From: Caenimonas aquaedulcis
GTDB taxonomy: Bacteria; Pseudomonadota; Gammaproteobacteria; Burkholderiales; Burkholderiaceae_C
Assembly: GCF_015831345.1 (NCBI RefSeq)
Contig: NZ_JADWYS010000001.1
Coordinates: forward strand, 124,001 to 188,000
DNA length: 64,000 bases
Direction of reading: 5' to 3'
Shown: piece after piece, positions 31,243 through 42,098 of the stretch
Layout: every line of letters begins with the position of its first letter
Numbering within the stretch: the first letter of the stretch is position 1
Notes under the pieces: model-generated
Seen by the model: the letters and a program-made list of their open reading frames with translations, nothing else
Told to the model about the DNA's origin: nothing
The model's database searches: none
Made by a program: the position numbers and the translations under genes

Positions 31243-33288
31243 CTACTTCTGGACCGTGGCGGCCGTACGCATTTCCGGGGTGGGTTCCTGGCGGACCAGC
31301 GCGATGCGAGCCGATCTCGACTCGCCTGCGCTGTCCAGGTAGGGATTCAGGTGCTTGTGCAGCACCCGCATGAATTCGTCGTTGCCGACCTGGACCGCCG
31401 CCTTGGCGAGCGGGATCCCGGCGCGCTCCTGGCGGATGAAGGCTTCGGCGAGCAACGCCAGCCCGCGGCCGCGCCCACGGTGCGAGGGTGCGACGTACAG
31501 GCTGGAATAGCGCACGGTACCCGCATCGACCCGATGGGCGATGAGCCAGCCGGCCAGCGCGCCCTCGTGGCGCAGGCCCAGGCTGGCGGAGGGCTCCACG
31601 CCCTCGAAGGTGGCGGGGGGCAGCAGGTCGCGGGGCGCTGCCAGGCCCTTCGCGGCGGCCAGGTCGCCCGCGGTCGCTTCGACCCAGGGGAAGCACTCGT
31701 AGGGAGGCTGGAGCGCATAACGTGTTTCCCAGCCGGTGCGGGCCAGCCGTGCGGCGCTGCCCTGGACCAGCACGAATCCGGTTTGCGGCGCCGACCAGCC
31801 CAGGCGCGCGAGCAGGGGCTCGAACGAAGCGGCCAGCCCGGCGTTGCCCGCGTAGTGCACCACCGCCTCCTGCGCGCCATTCTCGGCGAGCAGGCGCTGC
31901 AGGTTCAGCAGCAGGCGCGTCGCCACGCCTTGCCGGCGAAAGCCCGGCTCCACCATGAGGGAGCAGAGACGCGCACCACGATCGCCCAGGCGTTCCGCCA
32001 GCGCGAGACCCACCATCGTGCCGTCCGCCATCGCGGAGATGCCCATCAGCTCGCCCTTGAGCGCCGCGAGCCCGCGGCTGCCGGGCGCCAGCGAAGGAAA
32101 GGTGAGGCCGGCGTAGGGCGCGAGATTCTGCGGAGAAAGCTGCAGCACCCGCTGGTAGCGCAGCGCCGCACCGGGCATGGGCAGGCCGGCCACGGGCGGG
32201 GGCTTCGCTTGATGGGGGTTGCCGCTGGGCGCCTTGGGGCGCACCGTTACCAGCGGGTCCTGCCCCGGCAGCTTCACCAGGCAGCGGATGTCTTCGGCCT
32301 GCAGGCCCAGGGCACGAGGCTGGCGGCAACCGGGCAGGGCCACCACGTCGAACAGTTCGTCGATGGGCTCCGGCAGGTCGAGCTGATGCAGCACGGCCCC
32401 AGTGTCCAGGTCGATGACGCGCAGGCCGCAGCTGCCTTCAGGCACGCCGGCGTCGTGCAGCCGCTGCTCCAGCGGCAGGCCGGTGAATTGCGGCGAGCGC
32501 AGCTTCGAGAGACCGACGACAGCCGTGCGTCCCACGAAGGCCAGCCCGCGTGCGAAGCCCGGCAGGAAGCACAGGGGCACGAAGCGTTCGCCTTCGATCC
32601 AGCCCAATTCGCCGGTGCCCGAATTGAGCAGCCAGAGCTTGCCCTCGTGCCAGCGGGGCGAATGCGGCATCGACAGGCCCGTCGCGGCGATCCGGTTGGA
32701 CGGAATGTGCAGCACCACGCCGCCCCCCGTGCGCTCGTCGCGCCAGCCGGCCACGCGGTTGTCGGAGCCGCAGGCGGTCGCCCATGTCGGCACGCCGTCC
32801 ACGGCCGCGACACCGTTCAGGTGGCAGCGGTCCTCCGCCGCGAGCTTGTCGACGAAAGGCGGCTGCCACACGGGCGCGAAGCTGCTGCCCGGCTGGAGGG
32901 TGGCGAGGCAGCTGAAGGCGGTGTTGACGAAAAGGGGGCTGCCATCGGCCTGCAGCACGAGCTCATGCGCGTTGACGTCGCCCGTGGTGAAGCTTGCGGC
33001 CGGCACGTACAGCCGGTCGCCGCCTTCGTGCAGTTGGCCGGGCGCGAGGAAGTTGTCGAAGCGCCAGACCTGGAAGCGGCTGGCCATCCAGAGGCGATGG
33101 CCGCCGGGAGAGTCGTCGACGCACAGGCCCATGGGCCGGTCGAACAGGCGTTCGTGCAGCTTGAGCGAATCGTTTTCGCCCCGGCCGAGGAAGATCAGGC
33201 GGTTGGCGCGATAGGTCGAGCAGGCCAGCGAAACACCCATTTCGCGCAGCCACGCGCCCAGACCGTCCGAACCGATTGCCGTTGACAT
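31243..33288 (-). CDS. TIGR03032 (DUF4915) protein fused to tandem GNAT acetyltransferase domains
   Basis: This is a 681-residue cytoplasmic protein. Residues 1-345 match TIGR03032: FDRPMGLC, the GDVNAHEL segment, VNTAFSCLATL, DRCHLNGVAA, GLSMPHSPRWHEGKLWLLNSGTGELG, and a late LFDVVALPG. Residues about 370-520 form one GNAT domain (acetyl-CoA loop RRQGVA near 450). About 540-670 form a second (HRGRGRGLALL near 605). TIGR03032 is known from proteins near VCBS/TPR genes, but its activity is not established. It lies 22 bp upstream of the RTX gene and is probably co-transcribed, which suggests it acts on or with that protein. The fusion with two GNATs is unusual to me. Confidence 0.85.
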   Translation of the reverse strand: MSTAIGSDGLGAWLREMGVSLACSTYRANRLIFLGRGENDSLKLHERLFDRPMGLCVDDSPGGHRLWMASRFQVWRFDNFLAPGQLHEGGDRLYVPAASFTTGDVNAHELVLQADGSPLFVNTAFSCLATLQPGSSFAPVWQPPFVDKLAAEDRCHLNGVAAVDGVPTWATACGSDNRVAGWRDERTGGGVVLHIPSNRIAATGLSMPHSPRWHEGKLWLLNSGTGELGWIEGERFVPLCFLPGFARGLAFVGRTAVVGLSKLRSPQFTGLPLEQRLHDAGVPEGSCGLRVIDLDTGAVLHQLDLPEPIDELFDVVALPGCRQPRALGLQAEDIRCLVKLPGQDPLVTVRPKAPSGNPHQAKPPPVAGLPMPGAALRYQRVLQLSPQNLAPYAGLTFPSLAPGSRGLAALKGELMGISAMADGTMVGLALAERLGDRGARLCSLMVEPGFRRQGVATRLLLNLQRLLAENGAQEAVVHYAGNAGLAASFEPLLARLGWSAPQTGFVLVQGSAARLARTGWETRYALQPPYECFPWVEATAGDLAAAKGLAAPRDLLPPATFEGVEPSASLGLRHEGALAGWLIAHRVDAGTVRYSSLYVAPSHRGRGRGLALLAEAFIRQERAGIPLAKAAVQVGNDEFMRVLHKHLNPYLDSAGESRSARIALVRQEPTPEMRTAATVQK

Positions 33289-33367
33289 GGGGGCCGCCCC
33301 TGTTGGTTACCGCGAAAACACCTCGGTCCCACATGGCAGCGGAGGAAATGCCAACCCGAATCGCGCG

Positions 33368-33395
33368 ACTCTACATGAATCGTTACGATTTCCAA
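33368..33395 (-). promoter_or_regulatory. Candidate promoter and 13-bp palindrome upstream of the TIGR03032-GNAT and RTX operon
   Basis: On the minus strand TTGGAA (33390-33395) and TAGAGT (33368-33373) are separated by 16 bp, which fits a sigma-70 promoter. The perfect palindrome AATCGTTACGATT (33378-33390) lies in the spacer and could be an operator. It is 80-107 bp upstream of the start codon at 33288. Confidence 0.5.
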
Positions 33396-33468
33396 AGCCT
33401 TATTACAGGTCACGGGCGCGTCAATGCACCCCGACGTCGGACGGTGAGGCCGTGTATCGCGTCCCGGC

Positions 33469-35625
33469 TCATCCACCCTCGCGTGCCGTCACGGCCATGT
33501 CCTTCAGCAGGGACTCGAGTGCCGCGGGAGGCGCGGTGTCGGTGCCTCCCATCGCGCCGAGCAGCTTGAGCACCTGCGCGCGCTTGCCCGCCACTTGCGC
33601 GATGACCTCGGCACGGGACGCCGGTTCTATCGGCGGCATCGCTATGCCCGGGGGAATCGCCGCGCGCCTCACCGCCACGAGATAGAGCAGCAGGGCGGTT
33701 TCGACGAGCGCCACCAGCAGTTCGTCCCTCGCGCCGCGGCTGCGCAGGATCGCGTGGACGAAGGCCGTCCCGCCGCCGAGCGCGGCCCCCAGCGCCGCCG
33801 CGGCGCCCAGCGTCATGCCCCCCGCCATCACGTCGATGCCCAGCCCGGCGGCCGCGCCGCCGCCGGCGGCCGCAATGGCGGCATCCTTCGCGGACACGGG
33901 CGCGTCCAGCCTGAATTCCTCTCGCAGCTGCTCCTGCAGGTGCGCCGCGTCGGCCGCGTCGGCGCCGTGGATGTCGAGAAGCGACGCCAGCGTGTCGTGC
34001 TGCAGCACGAGCAGGCGCGAGAGCGCTTGCTGCAGCGCGGTTTCGCCCTCGCTGCCCTTGCCGCCCATCGCGCCGAACCAGTCGCGCCAGCCCTTCTCGG
34101 GAATCGTCCTCAGTTCGATCGCGCTATTGCGCAGAAGCCGGGCGAGTTCGCGCATCGCGCGCGTGAGCCGCCCGGCCTCGATGGCCTCGCGCGCCTCCTT
34201 CAGGCGCAGGAATCTCGCGCCCCGGTAGTAGTCCGGGAGGACGCGCTCGATATCGTCGAGCAGCTGCTTCTCGCCGCGCCATCCGCGACGCATCGCCCCG
34301 TCCGGCACCATCACATAAGGCACGCGCAGGGCGGCCAGCAGGGGTCCGCGCTCCTTCACCGCCTGCGTGTCGCGGGCCGCGACCAGCAGCACGTCGAAGC
34401 GGGCGCGCGCGCCCTCGGGGGGGCGCAGGTCGTCCAGCAGGCCGGCGCTTTCCCATCGGATTTCGTCGCCCTGCGCGGTGGAAGCCCACACGCCTTTCGA
34501 CGCGCTCCCCTCGATTCCGCCCATGCGGAAGTGGTGGACCAGCGCCTGGAGGTCCTCCTCGTGCTGGCCGGCCAGTCCCAGGGTGACGCGCACCGGCCGG
34601 ACACGCGCCAGGACCTGCGCGAAATAGTCGGAGCCGAGGTCGACGCGCACCCTGCGCGCGCCCACCCGTGCGCGCCAGTGCGCCCATGCGGCCAGCACGA
34701 GCCGCGGCAGCACCACGACCACGGCGAGCAACTCCAGGTAGAGAAAGACCCAGTGGCGCGCGTCCGCCTGCCGGGCCTCGCGCCCGGGGGCGAACATCAT
34801 CCGCTCGACGTCCGCCAGCGTGAAGCCCTGCACGGGAAACAACGCGACGACGGGCGAGAAGAAGAATCGAAGCACGCGGTACACGTCCACCGGATCGAGC
34901 AGGGTGCTGCTCCAGCCGACGTCGTAGCGCTGCACCAGCCCGCCGATCGCGATGGACAGCGCGAGCCCCAGTCCCCAGGCCGCGGCGCAGGTGTGGAGCA
35001 CCTCCTTGCCGCGCTGCATCTGCAGGCCGCGCGTGGCGCCGAACCACAAGCTGCGAAAGCGCGTCGCCACCTCGGCGCGCACGGTGCCGAAGCGGCCGCG
35101 CCTGCGCCAGAACCCGGCGGCGCCGCGATACACCGCCTCCGCGCGTTGCGGCCACGCCCATTCCGGATGCCAGAACGTGCCCACCAGCAGCACCAGGTAC
35201 ATGCAGAGGTTCCACGCCACCACCGCCAGCAGCGGCGGCGAGAGCATGTTCACGCGGTCCGCGCTGCTCACGCGGTCCGCCAACACGCCCAGCACGAGGA
35301 CGGCGAGGGGCAGCCCCACCCTCACGAGATCGCGGCCGGCGCCGGGCGCGTCGAGTGCGGCGACGCTCGCAGAAGGCTCACCCCGGCGCCGCACGGCGTC
35401 GATCATGCGGCGGGACCGCTCGTCCAGGAAACGGATCACATCCACCGGCCCCGCTTCGGGCACCTGCCCATGCGAGGCGATGAGCGCCTCGTGGTCGATC
35501 GCGCTTCGCTCGGCGTGGCTCAGCAGTTTGTCCTGCGTGTCGGCCTGCTCGATCGCCTGCATGAGCACCAGCCGGCGCGCGAGCGCTTCGTCGAGGGTGG
35601 CGTCGTCGGAAACTGCTTCGCGCAT
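33469..35625 (-). CDS. DUF2868 / DUF3482-like fused membrane protein without a GTPase domain
   Basis: A 718-residue protein; the ATG at 35625 is used because upstream residues are arginine-rich noise. Residues about 110-130, 150-170, 220-240 and 310-330 are hydrophobic, and DUF2868-like features (SDYFAQVLARVRPVRVTLGL and a VHHFRMGGIEG stretch) fill the first two thirds. The C-terminal third ends with glycine-rich GLGIDVMAGGMTLGAAAALG (about residue 625), which recalls DUF3482 proteins. In those, a GTPase precedes this region; no Walker A is present here. No function is known. It has a short gap to the exported peptidase-like gene upstream. Confidence 0.7.
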   Translation of the reverse strand: MREAVSDDATLDEALARRLVLMQAIEQADTQDKLLSHAERSAIDHEALIASHGQVPEAGPVDVIRFLDERSRRMIDAVRRRGEPSASVAALDAPGAGRDLVRVGLPLAVLVLGVLADRVSSADRVNMLSPPLLAVVAWNLCMYLVLLVGTFWHPEWAWPQRAEAVYRGAAGFWRRRGRFGTVRAEVATRFRSLWFGATRGLQMQRGKEVLHTCAAAWGLGLALSIAIGGLVQRYDVGWSSTLLDPVDVYRVLRFFFSPVVALFPVQGFTLADVERMMFAPGREARQADARHWVFLYLELLAVVVVLPRLVLAAWAHWRARVGARRVRVDLGSDYFAQVLARVRPVRVTLGLAGQHEEDLQALVHHFRMGGIEGSASKGVWASTAQGDEIRWESAGLLDDLRPPEGARARFDVLLVAARDTQAVKERGPLLAALRVPYVMVPDGAMRRGWRGEKQLLDDIERVLPDYYRGARFLRLKEAREAIEAGRLTRAMRELARLLRNSAIELRTIPEKGWRDWFGAMGGKGSEGETALQQALSRLLVLQHDTLASLLDIHGADAADAAHLQEQLREEFRLDAPVSAKDAAIAAAGGGAAAGLGIDVMAGGMTLGAAAALGAALGGGTAFVHAILRSRGARDELLVALVETALLLYLVAVRRAAIPPGIAMPPIEPASRAEVIAQVAGKRAQVLKLLGAMGGTDTAPPAALESLLKDMAVTAREGG

Positions 35626-35662
35626 CCGGCCGATTATGCGCAGCGGGGGCGGTCCCGGGGGC

Positions 35663-36643
35663 TCAGCGCGAACCCGCCGCGATCTCCCGCAGCGCCGCTT
35701 CGATTTCCGGCCGCAAGTCCGGCAGGCGCATGTGCGCAAGTTCCAGCAGCGGATATTTCTTCGCGAGTTTCGCGGCCACGAGGTAGCCGATGAAATAGCC
35801 GCTGCGTACCGGCACGTCGGGAATGCGGGTGCGTCCCGCCACGAAGAAGCGTTCGTAGTCGACGCGCGAGGTCGAATCGAGCCGGCCGAGGATGTCGCGC
35901 GCGAGCTGGGGCGCGAGGCCGTGCGCGCGCTCCGGCATCCCGCGCGGCAGCCCGAAGATCGAGACCTCGCCGGCCTGCGGGTTCAGGGTGCGCGCCACGT
36001 ACACGGCCAGGCCCTCGGCCCACAGCGGCGAGACGAGCTTGCCGCCCGCGCCGCGGCCCATGCCGCGCGATTGCCGGTGGTAGAGGTGGAAGAGCTCGTG
36101 GTGGAAGAAGGGCTGCGGATCCGCGTCGGTGCCGTAGACGAAGGCGATCATGTCGATCCCGAAGAGCAGCGCCGGCTTGCCGTTGACGGGGCGCACGACC
36201 CCGTCGAAGGCGCCGAGCGAGTACAGGAAGTAGATGTCGCCGTCGTAGGCGAGGTCGGGAAACACTTCGCGAAAGCGCGTCTCGTACCGCCTCATGTCCT
36301 TGCCGATGGAATCCGACAGCCGGCGCATGAGTTCCGTCTGCCCCGAATTCATGGCGCGGATGCGTGCGTAGCGCGTGGCGACCTGTTCGCTGAAGGGCTT
36401 CGATTCGTCGATCGAGAGCACGCGGGGCGTGTAGACCGCCGGATGGCGCGCGATCACCATCTTCTCGAAGAGGGCCGCCTGGCCCGCGTCGTTCAGGCCC
36501 TGGGCCATCGCCTGGTCGAAGAAGGCCCAGTAGTCGGGCATCAGGTTGATGACGCGGTAGGCGGGTTCGGCCGCGAGCGCCGGCGACACCGCGAGCGCGG
36601 CGGCGGCGAACAGGAACCCGCGCCGCGTGAGGAGGCTCGTCAT
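35663..36643 (-). CDS. Exported zinc peptidase-like protein (HExxH)
   Basis: The protein has 326 residues with a signal peptide (residues about 1-25; RRGF suggests a twin-arginine-like start, followed by a hydrophobic stretch ending ALAAEP). His182-Glu183-Leu-Phe-His186 is an HExxH motif and Glu210 in PLWAEGLAVY is the likely third ligand, giving a gluzincin-like site. The family resembles DUF2268-type predicted Zn-dependent proteases; no substrate is known. It is divergent from alaS across 83 bp. The DUF2868 gene follows on the same strand after a 37-bp gap. Confidence 0.78.
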   Translation of the reverse strand: MTSLLTRRGFLFAAAALAVSPALAAEPAYRVINLMPDYWAFFDQAMAQGLNDAGQAALFEKMVIARHPAVYTPRVLSIDESKPFSEQVATRYARIRAMNSGQTELMRRLSDSIGKDMRRYETRFREVFPDLAYDGDIYFLYSLGAFDGVVRPVNGKPALLFGIDMIAFVYGTDADPQPFFHHELFHLYHRQSRGMGRGAGGKLVSPLWAEGLAVYVARTLNPQAGEVSIFGLPRGMPERAHGLAPQLARDILGRLDSTSRVDYERFFVAGRTRIPDVPVRSGYFIGYLVAAKLAKKYPLLELAHMRLPDLRPEIEAALREIAAGSR

Positions 36644-36682
36644 GGGCAGACCGTCAAAAGCACGGATTATTCACCCGAAACT

Positions 36683-36688
36683 TATAAT
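36683..36688 (+). promoter_or_regulatory. Perfect -10 hexamer upstream of alaS
   Basis: TATAAT lies 39 bp before the alaS start codon at 36727, in the gap shared with the divergent peptidase-like gene. No convincing -35 hexamer is visible at 16-18 bp. Position and match make it the likely alaS promoter. Confidence 0.6.
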
Positions 36689-36726
36689 TGAAGGTTCCGC
36701 CCGAAGTACCTCCTCCAAGCACCCTG

Positions 36727-39351
<2,625 letters not shown>

Positions 39352-39367
39352 GGCCGTCTGCGCGAAC

Positions 39368-40429
39368 TCAGGGACTCGGTCGCTGCGGGGGAACCTGCAT
39401 CGCCGGTCGCGGGCCCGCTGCCGGCACGTGGGGCAGGATGGCCGGGTCACCCGCGAGGTAGCCGGCCAGCGCGGGCGGCAGCGGCAATGAAGCCCGTTCG
39501 AAGTACATCGCCACCATGATCGCCATGGTCCGGTGGATGGCTTCGTTGCGATAGGTGAGGTCCGCTCGCGAGAACCGCACCAGCGGGAACGGGTTCGCTT
39601 CCCACACCACGGGCGCCCCGTCGGCATCCAGGCCATAGTCGAACGCGGCGAAGTCCAGGCCCAGCGCTTCGCATGCGCGGTGGAAGAGGCCGTGGTGTGG
39701 CGAAGGCGCCCCGATGTAGTCGAGCTCGTCCTGCCGCGTCCGCGGCGTCGTCACGCGCTTGCGCCCGCGCGTCACCCAGTCGTCCGAGACCTGCACGTGA
39801 TGGGGAACGCCCCGCGAACCGGCCACCACGTAGCGGTATTTCCGGAAGAGCCCGTCGTCCGGGCTCGCCACATCCAGCAGTTCCACGGCGATGGGGCGCC
39901 TGAAGGTCTCGACCGGCAATGTGCGCGCCTCGGCGGGACGCCGCGCGGGCAGCATGCGGCTGCCGTGGCCCCAGTCCTCGCGCACGAAGAGCGGGAAGCG
40001 CAGGCCCATGAAGTGCTTGCGGAATTCAGCCGGGTCCACGATGCGTTGCACCCGCGCCGTCTGGAGCCCGGCGCGCCGCATGAGCAAGGCGCCCCTGGAC
40101 TTGCCGGCGTTGGACAGTTGGTCCACCCGGTTGATCACGGGCACGCCCCGGGCGTCGCAGGCGGCAGTGAGCGCCAAGGCGAGACGGTAGCTGGACATCG
40201 ACCACGCCTGCACCGGGTCCTGCAGCCAGAGGACCACCGCGGCATGTTCGGCGGCGGGCTGCTCGATCTCCCCGAGCAGGCGCAGGTCGAAGGTGTCCGC
40301 GCTGGATGGCAGGTTGACGCGGATCCAGTCCACCACTTCGTCGTAGAAGTTCCGCTCGCGGGTCGGATGGACGATGAGCAGGATGCGGGTGCGGCGCGCA
40401 TCGTCCGGCGTGTTCGATGCGGCTTCCAT
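39368..40429 (-). CDS. ATP-grasp domain protein
   Basis: This 353-residue protein of the ATP-grasp superfamily starts at the ATG at 40429. The C-terminal half has the metal-binding WEANPFP motif (EAN, following DYGLDADGAP), and the mid part has PLFVREDWGHGSR, where ATP-grasp enzymes bind nucleotide. Such enzymes join a carboxylate to an amine or thiol (peptide ligase or carboxylate-amine ligase). The substrate is unknown; there is no signal peptide. It ends a three-gene unit with a glycosyltransferase-like and a methyltransferase gene; the gap to the former is 5 bp. Confidence 0.75.
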   Translation of the reverse strand: MEAASNTPDDARRTRILLIVHPTRERNFYDEVVDWIRVNLPSSADTFDLRLLGEIEQPAAEHAAVVLWLQDPVQAWSMSSYRLALALTAACDARGVPVINRVDQLSNAGKSRGALLMRRAGLQTARVQRIVDPAEFRKHFMGLRFPLFVREDWGHGSRMLPARRPAEARTLPVETFRRPIAVELLDVASPDDGLFRKYRYVVAGSRGVPHHVQVSDDWVTRGRKRVTTPRTRQDELDYIGAPSPHHGLFHRACEALGLDFAAFDYGLDADGAPVVWEANPFPLVRFSRADLTYRNEAIHRTMAIMVAMYFERASLPLPPALAGYLAGDPAILPHVPAAGPRPAMQVPPQRPSP

Positions 40430-40434
40430 CCTTC

Positions 40435-41415
40435 CTAGTCCCGAACCGGAGCCCGCTCCTCGCCGCCGTCTTCCCGGCGCGCGGCGAAATAGCCTTGCAC
40501 GTAGCGGCGCAGCCCGGTGCCGGCGCCTGCCCAGCGCCACGCACCGTCACGTCCGGGCGCGAGATCCCGACGAGGGTCGTAGTCGTGGGGCGCCAACCCC
40601 GCGTGCCGCGCGGATGCGTGGCGGTCGGCGATGTTCCCGTGCCACAAGTGATGCAGGCGGCCTTCCAGGTGAGGCAGCCTCCCGGCCGATACCGCGCGGA
40701 CGCCACGGGCCCACTCGCGGTAAGCGGTGCGCTGCGCCGTGTTCATCCGGTGCAGCTCCATCACCACCTCGGGACAGCCGAGCGCGGCGCCGGCGAAGGC
40801 CGTATCGCCGCCGCCCACGATGCAGCGGTCGTAGAGCCCGTGCGTCTCGAGCCAGGCGCGCCGGGCGGCCCACGCCATCCCCGGCGTCGGGGTCCCGGAC
40901 TCGCGGCGCATGCAGGCGCTCAGCGGCGCGCCTGCGTCGCTCGCGACCGGCATGCAGCTGGCCAGCGAAGGTTGCTCCCAGCCGCGCCGGTCCGCCTGCA
41001 AGGCATCGACGTCCGCATCCGGCAACGCATGCCGCACCGTCCGGAACAACTGGACCAGCGTGTTGCGCTCGAGCAGGTCCCCGGCTTGCAGGGGCCAATG
41101 CGGGTCTTCGAAGACGACGTCGCAATCGACCCACGCCACGAACCGGCAGGAGGCGGGCAGGGATTGCAGCGCGCGATTGAGCAGGCGTTCCTTCTGCCAG
41201 AGCAGGTCGCCGTCGCGGCACTGGACGAGGATGTCCGCGTCCCCGCGCGCGAGGTGCGGACCTTCCCCGAAGGACAGTTCGACGGCGAGCAAGGGCGCGC
41301 GCAGATGGCGCCTGAAGTGACGGTAGTTGTCCAGCCGCCGCCGCGAACCCAGCGGGTTGAAGTAGCTCGTGATCGCCCACAGCGGGGCGTTCATTTCGGC
41401 ATGTCGCGTCTTCAC
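40435..41415 (-). CDS. Glycosyltransferase-like protein (GT-A, DxD)
   Basis: A 326-residue protein from a GTG that overlaps the methyltransferase stop (GTGA); an ATG at 41394 is an alternative start. The N-terminal segment WAITSYFNPLGSRRRL is followed by the DxD motif WVDCDVVF (Asp97, Asp99), which in GT-A fold enzymes binds the metal and nucleotide sugar. The family seems to be one of the uncharacterised ones that begin with an ITSYFNP motif. No signal or membrane segment is seen. The donor and acceptor are unknown. It sits between the methyltransferase and the ATP-grasp gene. Confidence 0.75.
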   Translation of the reverse strand: MKTRHAEMNAPLWAITSYFNPLGSRRRLDNYRHFRRHLRAPLLAVELSFGEGPHLARGDADILVQCRDGDLLWQKERLLNRALQSLPASCRFVAWVDCDVVFEDPHWPLQAGDLLERNTLVQLFRTVRHALPDADVDALQADRRGWEQPSLASCMPVASDAGAPLSACMRRESGTPTPGMAWAARRAWLETHGLYDRCIVGGGDTAFAGAALGCPEVVMELHRMNTAQRTAYREWARGVRAVSAGRLPHLEGRLHHLWHGNIADRHASARHAGLAPHDYDPRRDLAPGRDGAWRWAGAGTGLRRYVQGYFAARREDGGEERAPVRD

Positions 41416-42089
41416 GCCCGCAACACCTCGGGCATGCCGGCCGTGCGAACCATCGTGAGCCCGTCGCCGTACGGCAGGTCGACGACCTGCAACCCCTGTC
41501 GGCCGCGCAATTCGTCGATGAGGTGCCGCACGCGGTGCTCGTACACCTTGTCGTCGCCGTAGATGCGCGAGGGGCGCACCCGGATGCTGTCGTGGAACAG
41601 GGCCACGCCATGCGCGGGCACCGACGGCCGGAACGACTCGTAGTCGAAGCGCGCCTGCTCTTCGGAGTGATAGCCATCGATGAACAGCAGGCCGACCTCC
41701 CCGAGCGCGCTGTAGCGTGGCGACGCCACGAACTCCTGCGTGGTGAGGCGGTGGTGGTCGATGTTGTGCAGGCCGAAGCGTGCAAAGTACGCGCGGACGG
41801 CGGCGGGGTCACGCCAGAAGTCGTCGACCAGCGATGGGTCGATGAACAGCACGCGCCCCTGGCCGTTGTCCGCCAGCGCGCGGGCGATCACCATGGGAGC
41901 AAACCCCCGCCACGAACCGATGACGACGGCGAGCTCCGGCTTGATCAGCCGTGCAAGGCCGTAATAGAGCCACCCCAGTCCCAGGTCGGCCTGGTCCGGG
42001 CGCTGGGCGTGGCCCATGGCGGCAAGTCCCTCGGCCGCCAGCAATTGCCCGATCCATGCATCCAGGGGGATGGAGGGTTCGGGCCGCAT
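41412..42089 (-). CDS. Class I SAM-dependent methyltransferase (Methyltransf_24 type)
   Basis: This 225-residue protein has a Rossmann-like SAM-binding core: AVVIGSWRGFAPMVIA (about residues 54-69) is the glycine motif, VLFIDPS (about 80-86) is the acidic strand, and LLFIDGYHSEEQARFDYESF (about 133-152) matches the family's post-I/III motif. The GYHSEEQ segment is typical of Methyltransf_24. It starts the operon with the glycosyltransferase-like and ATP-grasp genes; the stop and next start overlap. The substrate is unknown. Confidence 0.82.
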   Translation of the reverse strand: MRPEPSIPLDAWIGQLLAAEGLAAMGHAQRPDQADLGLGWLYYGLARLIKPELAVVIGSWRGFAPMVIARALADNGQGRVLFIDPSLVDDFWRDPAAVRAYFARFGLHNIDHHRLTTQEFVASPRYSALGEVGLLFIDGYHSEEQARFDYESFRPSVPAHGVALFHDSIRVRPSRIYGDDKVYEHRVRHLIDELRGRQGLQVVDLPYGDGLTMVRTAGMPEVLRA

Positions 42090-42098
42090 CGGGGCAGC

